The notes beneath the pieces are model-generated. The model was not told the origin of the DNA and did not search any database. It worked only from the letters and a program-made list of their open reading frames with translations. The translations under genes and the position numbers were made by a program. From positions 1-16,551 of the forward strand of contig DATHJZ010000190.1 of assembly GCA_035286365.1 (NCBI GenBank): 16,551 bases of DNA, read 5' to 3'. Shown one piece after another: positions 1 through 6,112 of the stretch; the stretch's first letter is position 1; each line of letters opens with the position of its first letter. The DNA comes from CADEED01 sp035286365 (lineage in GTDB: Bacteria > Pseudomonadota > Gammaproteobacteria > Steroidobacterales > Steroidobacteraceae).

Positions 1-40
1 CGAAGCGGGCGATGAGTGTCACGCCGACTGGGTGAAATGA
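1..40 (+). CDS. Possible C-terminal tail of a gene cut by the left edge
   Basis: The frame beginning at base 2 reads 12 codons (EAGDECHADWVK) and stops at TGA 38-40. The other two plus-strand frames stop sooner. The main support is context: a strong hairpin followed by TTTT begins only 7 nt after this stop, as expected for the 3' end of a plus-strand transcript. Twelve residues are too few to name a family, and the open frame could be chance. Confidence 0.3.
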   Translation, partial: EAGDECHADWVK

Positions 41-46
41 AACTGC

Positions 47-90
47 GCGGAGATCGCCGTACGCCAAGGCGGCGACCTCCGCTCGTTTTC
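47..90 (+). terminator. Rho-independent-type terminator hairpin
   Basis: Arms at 47-59 and 70-82 pair over 13 positions (GCGGAGATCGCCG against CGGCGACCTCCGC, with one A/C mismatch), with a 10-nt loop. TTTT at 86-89 follows on the plus strand. The hairpin lies just after the stop of the possible gene tail at the left edge. It could also fold on the minus strand, but no T-run follows there. From 91 to 233 I see no gene. Confidence 0.5.
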
Positions 91-233
91 GATCACGACC
101 TGGCCTGTTTCAAAGGATTCGAGCGTGTTGTCTGCGCAAGCTGCCGCTGATCTGATCAACGGCATGATTGTGGCGATGCTGCTTTGACGACAGCACGAGC
201 GGAAACTGGATGTGGCCTAGCTTCCGGGCCGGC

Positions 234-2396
234 TCAACTCCGGTGGCGCGGCTTGCCCGGGACCTTCGGCAGTCCCGTGTGCTGAGTCTTGAAAGGCCTG
301 GTTGCGGCTCGGCCGCGCTTCCCTTCCGCCGCATCCCCCGTCCCCGCCGGCTGATACCCAGGAACTAACTGCTGCTTTCCATTCCCAATCAAATCCGCCC
401 GCCCCATCCTTCTAAGCGCCTCTCGCAACACCGGCCAGTTGTTAGGGTCGTGATACCGCAGAAACGCCTTGTGCAGCCGCCGCTGCTTGATCCCCTTCGG
501 AATCACCACTTCCTCGCTATCCCGCGTCACCTTGCGCAGCGGATTCTTCAGCGTGTGATACATCGCAGTCGCGGTCGCCATCGGCCCGGGCAGGAACGCC
601 TGCACCTGGTCCGCGCGATACCCATTGCTCTTGAGCCATAACGCCAGCTCGAGCATGTCCTTGTCCGTCGTCCCAGGATGCGCCGCGATGAAATACGGAA
701 TGAGGTACTGCTCCTTCCCCGCGGCCTTGCTGAACTTGTCGAACAGCTCCCTGAACTTGTAGTAAGACCCGACGCCGGGCTTCATCATCTTCGACAGTGG
801 CCCCTCGCCGATCGCCTCGGGCGCGATCTTGAGATACCCACCCACGTGATGCGTCGCGAGCTCCTTCACATACTCGGGGCTCTCGACCGCGAGGTCATAC
901 CGCACGCCGCTCGCGATCAGGACCTTCTTGACCCCCGGCAACGCGCGCGCCTTGCGATAAAGCTGGATCAGCGCGGAATGATCGGTATTCAGATTCGGGC
1001 AGATACCGGGGAACACGCACGACGGCTTGCGGCAAGCCTTCTCGATATCGCGGCTCTTGCATGCGATGCGATACATGTTGGCGGTCGGTCCACCGAGATC
1101 GCTGATCACGCCGGTGAAGCCGGGCACGGTATCGCGCACCTTCTCGATCTCTTTGAGCACCGAGGCTTCGCTGCGGCTCTGGATGATGCGGCCCTCGTGC
1201 TCGGTGATCGAGCAGAACGTGCAGCCGCCAAAACAACCGCGCTGGATGGCGATTGAAAACTTGATCATCTTGTACGCGGGGATCTCGGCCTTGCCGTAGG
1301 CCGGATGCGGCACGCGCGCATACGGCAGGTCGTAGACGGCGTCCATATCCTTCGTGGTCAGCGGTATCGGCGGCGGGTTCAGCCACACATCCAGATCGCC
1401 ATGGCGCTGCACCAGCGCGCGCGCATTGCCGGGGTTGCTCTCGAGATGCAGGATGCGACTGGCGTGGGCGTACAGCACGGGGTCGCTAGCTACCTGCTCG
1501 TGTGATGGCATGCGGATGACGCTGCGCTCGCGGTCCTCGCCCTTCACTTTTCGCGCAAACTTCACCACCACTTCCTGCACGGGTGCGGCCTCGCCGGCTT
1601 CCACGGCGGCGGCCTGCTCATTCGCCTTGCGGATCTCCGGTTCCATCGCATACGGATCGATCGGCGGGTTCAGCCTGCCGGGGGCGTCGACGTGCGTGGA
1701 GTCGATCTCGATGAAGTCGTGGCTCTTGCGCACGAACGACGTGCCGCGCAGGTCGGTGATCTCCTCTATCTTCTGGCCGGCCGCGACGCGATGCGCGATC
1801 TCGACGATCTGGCGCTCGGCATTGCCGAACACGAGGATGTCGGCCTTGGCATCCAGCAACACCGAGCGGCGAACCTTCTCGCTCCAGTAGTCGAAGTGCG
1901 CGATGCGGCGCAGTGACGCTTCGATGCCGCCGATCACGATCGGCACATCCTTGAACGCTTCACGCGCGCGCTGCGCGTAGACGATCACGGAACGATCGGG
2001 TCGCGAGCCGCCCTGCCCACCCGGCGTGTATGCATCGTCACTGCGGATGCGTTTGTCGGAGGTGTATCGGTTCACCATCGAATCCATATTCCCGGCGGTG
2101 ATGCCGAAGAACAGGTTCGGTTTGCCGAGCGCCTTGAACGGTTCGGCGGACTGCCAATCCGGCTGCGCGATGATGCCGACGCGAAATCCTTGCGCCTCTA
2201 ACACACGGCCAATGATCGCCATGCCGAAGCTCGGGTGATCCACATACGCATCGCCGGTAACGACGATGACGTCGCAGCTGTCCCAGCCGAGCACATCCAT
2301 CTCGGCGCGCGACATGGGCAGGAACGGCGCGACGCCGAAGCGGGCGGCCCAATACTTGCGGTAGCTGGTGAGTTCTCTGGCAGGCGCGGCAGACAT
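234..2396 (-). CDS. ygiQ: YgiQ-family radical SAM protein
   Basis: This is a 720-residue protein of the YgiQ/UPF0313 family, which are radical SAM iron-sulfur enzymes whose reaction is not established. The cluster motif CFGGCTFC places cysteines at about 388, 392 and 395 (C-x3-C-x2-C). The N-terminal third (SYRKYWAARFGVAPFLPMS, then VVTGDAYVDHPSFG) matches the family's B12-binding-like domain. The C-terminal part carries the conserved IPYFIAAHPGTTDKDM and QAFLPGPMATATAMY stretches. A basic tail rich in Arg, Lys and Pro ends the protein. I start it at ATG 2396 rather than TTG 2399, because GGAG lies 7 nt upstream of the ATG. It is a lone gene, divergent from the toxin-antitoxin pair, with no neighbour that suggests a substrate. 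Full length, no disruption seen. Confidence 0.95.
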   Translation of the reverse strand: MSAAPARELTSYRKYWAARFGVAPFLPMSRAEMDVLGWDSCDVIVVTGDAYVDHPSFGMAIIGRVLEAQGFRVGIIAQPDWQSAEPFKALGKPNLFFGITAGNMDSMVNRYTSDKRIRSDDAYTPGGQGGSRPDRSVIVYAQRAREAFKDVPIVIGGIEASLRRIAHFDYWSEKVRRSVLLDAKADILVFGNAERQIVEIAHRVAAGQKIEEITDLRGTSFVRKSHDFIEIDSTHVDAPGRLNPPIDPYAMEPEIRKANEQAAAVEAGEAAPVQEVVVKFARKVKGEDRERSVIRMPSHEQVASDPVLYAHASRILHLESNPGNARALVQRHGDLDVWLNPPPIPLTTKDMDAVYDLPYARVPHPAYGKAEIPAYKMIKFSIAIQRGCFGGCTFCSITEHEGRIIQSRSEASVLKEIEKVRDTVPGFTGVISDLGGPTANMYRIACKSRDIEKACRKPSCVFPGICPNLNTDHSALIQLYRKARALPGVKKVLIASGVRYDLAVESPEYVKELATHHVGGYLKIAPEAIGEGPLSKMMKPGVGSYYKFRELFDKFSKAAGKEQYLIPYFIAAHPGTTDKDMLELALWLKSNGYRADQVQAFLPGPMATATAMYHTLKNPLRKVTRDSEEVVIPKGIKQRRLHKAFLRYHDPNNWPVLREALRRMGRADLIGNGKQQLVPGYQPAGTGDAAEGKRGRAATRPFKTQHTGLPKVPGKPRHRS

Positions 2397-2400
2397 CAAA

Positions 2401-2424
2401 CAACTCCGGCGGAAAGGGGAGTTG
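2401..2424 (-). promoter_or_regulatory. Hairpin enclosing the ygiQ ribosome-binding site
   Basis: The arms CAACTCC (2401-2407) and GGAGTTG (2418-2424) are perfect complements separated by 10 nt. On the minus-strand mRNA the second arm carries GGAG, 7 nt before the ygiQ ATG, so folding would bury the Shine-Dalgarno sequence. A 7-bp stem is common in GC-rich DNA, and a regulatory role is inference only. Confidence 0.3.
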
Positions 2425-2679
2425 GAGCCGCGCCCGTGCGCGACACATATATATGCGTGCGGCCGGGGCCACGATTCGTGCCGAAACTTACGTCGGCTAA
2501 CACCACTTCCTGCGTTGATCAGGAAACCTCGAGGTTCACCTTGCGGCTACTGCCAGAGGCTGGAGGGCGGCAGTGTAAGGATGGGGCGGCGGAAGTCAAA
2601 AAACGCGCGGAATTCTGCGAAAACCGGCCTGGAATGCCGGGTTGGCGGAGGGGCAGCGTCGCTGTTAGGTTGTCCCGCC
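2425..2679. other. Divergent intergenic region between ygiQ and the toxin-antitoxin pair
   Basis: Together with the ygiQ leader hairpin, this forms a 283-nt gap that must hold the start signals for both divergent units. An alternating AT run (CATATATATG, near 2446-2455) is the only AT-rich patch and could supply a -10 element. A short hairpin (CCGGC 2624-2628 with GCCGG 2636-2640) lies about 40 nt before the antitoxin start and could be part of an autoregulatory site. No confident promoter pair or small gene was found. Confidence 0.35.
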
Positions 2680-2961
2680 ATGGCAGAAACCACCACGATC
2701 CGGCTCCCGCCGAAGCTGCGCGCGCGCCTGCGCGCCATCGCCAAAGAGACCGACCGTTCGGTTCACAGCATCATCCTCGAAGGCGTAGAGAAGCACGCGG
2801 CCTACGAAGAGCAGATGCACAGCCTCGTGAAGGAGGCGCTCGGAGCAAACGCGGAGATCGACAAGACGGGCGAGGTGTATCGCGCGGAGGACGTGCACGC
2901 CTGGGCGGAGCGTCTCGCGCAGGGCGCGCCAGGTCCGCGAGCGAAGCCGTGGCGCAAGTAG
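2680..2961 (+). CDS. Ribbon-helix-helix (CopG/ParD-type) antitoxin
   Basis: This 93-residue protein opens with a classic ribbon-helix-helix segment, TTTIRLPPKLRARLRAIAK followed by DRSVHSIILEGVEKH (about residues 4-39). That fold dimerises and binds operator DNA through its N-terminal beta strand. The rest, which includes a YRAEDVHAWAERLA stretch, is the kind of tail that wraps and neutralises a RelE/ParE toxin. The start is ATG 2680; upstream codons in the same frame encode low-complexity, non-conserved sequence. The Shine-Dalgarno sequence is weak. The gene overlaps the downstream toxin gene by 13 nt, which is the standard antitoxin-first arrangement. It probably represses its own operon, as such antitoxins generally do; no operator was identified. 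Confidence 0.88.
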   Translation: MAETTTIRLPPKLRARLRAIAKETDRSVHSIILEGVEKHAAYEEQMHSLVKEALGANAEIDKTGEVYRAEDVHAWAERLAQGAPGPRAKPWRK

Positions 2962-3242
2962 CTTACGCAGCGCGCGCGGTCGAACAGATCGAGCGCGCAA
3001 TCGAACAGCTGCGCGCGGACAAACCTGAGGTTGCCGTGGCAGCGGCGGAAGCGTTTCTGAGTGGCTTCGAGAATCTCGCGGCGCATCCGCTCGTCGGACG
3101 GCGCGTCGAGGAAGATCTGAGAGAGCTCGTCGTCTCGTATGGCGCGACGGGGTATATCGCGCTGTACCGGTTCGTCGTGCAGCGCGACGAGGTGCGCGTG
3201 CTCGCGCTGCGGCACCAGCGCGAGATCGGCTATCTACCCTGA
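2949..3242 (+). CDS. RelE/ParE-family toxin
   Basis: This 97-residue protein has the full ParE/RelE pattern: an N-terminal helix pair (VEQIERAIEQLR, then AVAAAEAFLSGFENLAAHP), PLVGRRVEEDLREL, the strand YIALYRFV and the terminal strand VRVLALRHQREIGY. ParE members poison DNA gyrase and RelE members cleave mRNA on ribosomes. The sequence looks closer to ParE, but the target cannot be settled by eye. The start is GTG 2949, inside the antitoxin's last codons; the frame stays open upstream but lacks a better start, and translation is probably coupled to the antitoxin. The toxin is complete, with no frameshift. It ends 8 nt before the convergent GFA gene, leaving no room for its own terminator. 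Confidence 0.87.
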   Translation: MAQVAYAARAVEQIERAIEQLRADKPEVAVAAAEAFLSGFENLAAHPLVGRRVEEDLRELVVSYGATGYIALYRFVVQRDEVRVLALRHQREIGYLP

Positions 3243-3250
3243 AAGCACGT

Positions 3251-3667
3251 TCATGGCGGGAATCCGTCGTGCTGCGGCAGATCATCCAGGATCTCGTACC
3301 ACGGCGCCTTCGAGCCCGCGAAGATGTGCTGGGTCGGCTTGAGCGTGGGGGCATCGATCAGCGTGCCGTAGGTGACGTGCGCGCGCTGTCCTTCATTCAC
3401 GATGGAATACAGCAGGGAACCGCAGGTCTCGCAATGCGCGTTATGCGTCATCACGTCGCCGTAGATGCGGATGGGTCCCGCGATCACCTTGAGCTTCGCG
3501 CGCTCGATGGCGCCGAACGGCTTGAACGCGGAACCCGTCGCGCGGCGGCATTGCGAGCAGTGGCAGATCATGGCGTACTGGAATTCGTCGGCGACGGTGT
3601 AGCGCACGGCGCCGCACAGGCAGCTGCCGTTCAGGGTGCGCGGGGCGTGGATGTGTTCGCTGGACAT
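3251..3667 (-). CDS. GFA/CENP-V-type zinc-binding protein
   Basis: This 138-residue protein has the zinc ligands of the GFA (glutathione-dependent formaldehyde-activating, Mss4-like) fold: Cys16 and Cys18 (GSCLCGAVRY), Cys35, Cys37 and Cys40 (CHCSQCRR), and Cys79 and Cys82 (CETCGSLL). Length and motif spacing are normal for the family. The founding member was reported to bind glutathione and help formaldehyde react with it, but most homologues have no proven activity, so the substrate is unknown. No formaldehyde dehydrogenase lies nearby. The gene is co-directional with and downstream of the membrane-protein gene, 90 nt away, with a palindromic element in between. It converges on the toxin gene 8 nt away. 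Confidence 0.92.
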   Translation of the reverse strand: MSSEHIHAPRTLNGSCLCGAVRYTVADEFQYAMICHCSQCRRATGSAFKPFGAIERAKLKVIAGPIRIYGDVMTHNAHCETCGSLLYSIVNEGQRAHVTYGTLIDAPTLKPTQHIFAGSKAPWYEILDDLPQHDGFPP

Positions 3668-3717
3668 GCGGCCATGAAACCTAGCGGAGATCGCGCGCCA
3701 ATCGCAACCGCCGCGCA

Positions 3718-3759
3718 GGTCTGGCCCCTTTTGCTAGCAAATGGGGTCTGACCCCATTT
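3718..3759. repeat. Compound palindrome of GGGGTC type (REP-like)
   Basis: Two overlapping palindromes share one arm. The right one is AAATGGGGT (3739-3747) and ACCCCATTT (3751-3759), a perfect 9-bp stem with a 3-nt centre. The left one is CCCCTTTTGC (3725-3734) against GCAAATGGGG (3737-3746), one mismatch, centred on GCTAGC. A degenerate direct copy of GGTCTGACCCC starts at 3718 (GGTCTGGCCCC). The two hairpins cannot form together. The right arm overlaps the TAA stop (3758-3760) of the membrane-protein gene. It probably ends that gene's minus-strand transcript or is a dispersed REP-type repeat; no transposase is nearby. Confidence 0.6.
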
Positions 3760-4486
3760 ATGCGCCGACTCGCGCGATCCACTCGCCGATGGGCTGCCAT
3801 GCATCGCTGCGCGCCACCGCGTAGCGGGCGGGCCATAGCAACACCATCGCAAGGCCGCCGATCGCAAAGATGGGATGCACGATCCGATTACGCCGCCAAT
3901 CCCACGCCAGACACCACGTCACGAACGCGGCGATCACGATCATCTGGACAACCAACGCATAAGCGTCAAGCTGAAGCATTCCGATGAGCCGGCCGGTCGG
4001 CGGCCCGAGGACGCCGATCATCGCGAGGACCATGAACCGCTTGTGCAGCTCCGAGCGACGACGAAGAGCGACGCCAAGCGCTACCAGCACCGCGAACTGC
4101 GCAATGCTCACGAGCCCGACGATCGAAAACTGCGGGGACGTGAGGCCGGACGCATGGATGCGGGGCGATGACGCGCCGGCAAACACCGTCACCACACCGA
4201 CCGCTACAACGAGTATTGCCAGGCCAACGCCCGCGATTCCCAGCTTCATGTGCAGATCGGCGCGATGCGCTGCGACCAGTCGCGTCTGCGTGAAGAACAG
4301 CACCAGCCAGGCGGTAAACACCAGGCCGTGCAGCTGCAGCAGCGTCTTCAGCGGCGGCAGGTCGGAGAGGAAACGCAGGTAGTAAGTACGTGAAAACCCG
4401 ACGATTATGAACAGCGCCAGCGCGAGCGCGATGGTCGGGAAGAACCGGCTGCGGACGTTTTGCAGACCTTGGACGACGGCGGACAT
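3758..4486 (-). CDS. Seven-helix membrane protein of unknown function
   Basis: This 242-residue protein is mostly hydrophobic, with about seven membrane segments. Clear ones are FFPTIALALALFIIVGF, LHGLVFTAWLVLFFTQT, LGIAGVGLAILVVAVGVVTV, IVGLVSIAQFAVLVALGVAL and ALVVQMIVIAAFVTWCLAW. Histidines recur at helix ends (LQLHG, AAHRADLHMK, ELHKRFM), a pattern seen in small membrane proteins that may bind haem or metal, but I cannot name the family. ATG 4486 has a good AGGAG about 6 nt upstream. The gene diverges from the membrane-anchored winged-helix regulator, which makes it a plausible target of that regulator by position alone. Its stop codon lies in the palindromic repeat. Confidence 0.8.
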   Translation of the reverse strand: MSAVVQGLQNVRSRFFPTIALALALFIIVGFSRTYYLRFLSDLPPLKTLLQLHGLVFTAWLVLFFTQTRLVAAHRADLHMKLGIAGVGLAILVVAVGVVTVFAGASSPRIHASGLTSPQFSIVGLVSIAQFAVLVALGVALRRRSELHKRFMVLAMIGVLGPPTGRLIGMLQLDAYALVVQMIVIAAFVTWCLAWDWRRNRIVHPIFAIGGLAMVLLWPARYAVARSDAWQPIGEWIARVGA

Positions 4487-4587
4487 GGCAACTCCTGTGT
4501 GGGTTGCCTGCGAAAATCCGCCATCCGGGGGTCGTTAAGCTATTAGCGCCTCCTTGGATTCACCTTACTTCTTTATTATCGACGCGC
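4487..4587. promoter_or_regulatory. Divergent promoter region of the membrane protein and CadC-like regulator
   Basis: This 101-nt gap separates two divergent starts. It is AT-richer than its surroundings toward the regulator (4558-4580). TATTAT at 4574-4579 resembles a -10 box for the plus strand. TTGGAT at 4554-4559 is only 14 nt away, too close to be a normal -35 partner. The regulator may bind here, but no paired repeat that would mark an operator stands out. Confidence 0.4.
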
Positions 4588-6039
4588 GTGTCAGCGGAAA
4601 CGGAACTGCAGTTCGACGGTTGGACGGTCAATCGCATCTCGGGAGAGATCGCGAAGGACGGCAACGCCGCGCGCCTGCCTCAGCAGCCGCTGCGCATCCT
4701 GCTCGAACTGTTTGACCACGCAGGCGAAGTCGTCACTCGCGAGCAGCTGGTGAAGTCGCTGTGGCCAGGCGGCATCGTCGATTTCGACAACGGTCTCAAC
4801 GTCGCGGTGCGCAAGTTGCGAGTCGCGCTCGACGACGTCGGCGACACACCGAAATACATCGAGACGTTGCCGCGCGTCGGGTACCGCTTTGTCGGCAAAC
4901 CGGCGCCGGAAGGTCCTGCACTCGACGCGATCCTCAAATTGCCGCGCAACGCGCAACTCGCACTGATGCTGACACTGGTTGCGATCGGGGTGGCGATCGC
5001 GGGCGCGTGGTGGTGGACGACCCCGGCCCGGGGCGCTGCGCAGATTGCAGCCGCCGCACCGGCGACGATTCCCGCCAAGGCCAGGCACACACCGAGCGTG
5101 CGCGCGCTCGAACTCTATCTGGACGGCATCCACGAGCGATCGCGGCGCGACATCAACTCGAACCCGATCGCCATCCGAAAATTTGAAGCCGCCCTGAAGG
5201 AAGACCCGAACTATCCGCAGGCTTGGGCGGCGCTGGGTGACATTTTGTCCAGCTCGGTTATTCGCCAGATGATTCCGCCGGCGGAGGGAGTGCCGAAGGC
5301 CCGCGCCGCGGCGCGCCGGGCGCTTGCGCTGGATGAGGGCATCGTCGAGCCGCATGCGTTGATGGGTGAGATATATCTGGATCACGACCGCAATTTCGCG
5401 GCCGCACGCGCGGAGTTCGACCGCGGGCTTGAGATCAACGATCGCTCGGCACGGCTGTGGCATCATATCGCGATGTGGCAGGCGCACCAGGGCCACGTTG
5501 ACGAGTCGCTCGCGGCGGTGCGGCGCGCGCGCGAGATTGAACCGATGACGCTGCTGTACGCCTCTAACTACGCGCTCGTGCTATACAGCGCGCGCCGGTA
5601 CACGGAGGCGATCGAGTTTCTGAAACCCCTGATCGAAGCGAATCCGCGTTTTGACCAGGCTCGCAGTGTCCTGGCGCGTGCGCTGATCGCGACCGGCGAT
5701 CTTGCCGGCGCGACAGAGCAGGTCCGCTTGATCGCCGAGCCAGGTTTGAATCAAAGCGACCAGGGATTGCTGTTCGCGAAGCTCGGGCGTCGCGACGCGG
5801 CCCTCCGTGAGATCGAGCGGCTGGAGGCACGTGGCCGGGACGGCTTTGGCGTGGGCTACTCTGAGGCGACTATCTACGCAGCGCTTGGCGACCTCGATCG
5901 CGGTTGCGCGGCGTTGAAACGAGCGGTTGATGATCACTCGCTGCTGTTGGGGTGGATGCGTCTCGACCCCGGCATCGACCCGCTGCGCGATCGCCAGTGC
6001 TTCGCGGACGTGGAGCAGCAGTTGTACGGAAACAAATAG
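4588..6039 (+). CDS. CadC/ToxR-like membrane regulator with TPR domain
   Basis: From GTG 4588 the protein has 483 residues. Residues 8-103 form an OmpR/PhoB-type winged helix (LPQQPLRILLELFDHAGEVV, TREQLVKSLWP, the recognition helix around LNVAVRKLRVAL, then PKYIETLPRVGYRFVG). One membrane helix follows at about 123-143 (LALMLTLVAIGVAIAGAWWW). The remaining 320 or so residues, outside the membrane, are TPR-like helical pairs (for example AIRKFEAALKEDPNYPQAWAALGDI, given here only as a pattern of alternating helices). This is the layout of CadC-type one-component regulators, which bind DNA directly while tethered to the membrane. The signal is unknown. A TTG at 4504 would add 28 residues unlike a wHTH start. 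No Shine-Dalgarno sequence precedes either start. The TAG stop is the first three bases of a large inverted repeat. Confidence 0.88.
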   Translation: MSAETELQFDGWTVNRISGEIAKDGNAARLPQQPLRILLELFDHAGEVVTREQLVKSLWPGGIVDFDNGLNVAVRKLRVALDDVGDTPKYIETLPRVGYRFVGKPAPEGPALDAILKLPRNAQLALMLTLVAIGVAIAGAWWWTTPARGAAQIAAAAPATIPAKARHTPSVRALELYLDGIHERSRRDINSNPIAIRKFEAALKEDPNYPQAWAALGDILSSSVIRQMIPPAEGVPKARAAARRALALDEGIVEPHALMGEIYLDHDRNFAAARAEFDRGLEINDRSARLWHHIAMWQAHQGHVDESLAAVRRAREIEPMTLLYASNYALVLYSARRYTEAIEFLKPLIEANPRFDQARSVLARALIATGDLAGATEQVRLIAEPGLNQSDQGLLFAKLGRRDAALREIERLEARGRDGFGVGYSEATIYAALGDLDRGCAALKRAVDDHSLLLGWMRLDPGIDPLRDRQCFADVEQQLYGNK

Positions 6040-6106
6040 AGGGGACATTCCTGGTTTTCGGGCGCCGTGTTGTTTCGGCGCACGAAAACCAGGAATGTCC
6101 CCTCTA
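6037..6106. repeat. 70-nt inverted repeat between convergent genes; likely bidirectional terminator
   Basis: The arms at 6037-6060 and 6083-6106 are perfect 24-bp complements, starting TAGAGGGGACATTCC on each strand. After one mismatched pair (6061/6082), GCGCCG (6062-6067) pairs with CGGCGC (6076-6081), leaving an 8-nt loop. T-rich stretches follow on both strands (CTTTTGTTATTT on plus; TTTGTTT on minus), as in a bidirectional terminator. The element contains the regulator's TAG stop and ends 6 nt before the peptidase's TAA. Such a long, exact stem is more than a terminator needs and suggests a mobile REP/MITE-type unit, though no transposase is present. Confidence 0.85.
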
Positions 6107-6112
6107 CTTTTG

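Noticed and set aside
168..368. Short plus-strand frame overlapping the ygiQ 3' end
   Set aside because: It overlaps the ygiQ C-terminus out of frame, has no ribosome site and encodes no recognisable domain.
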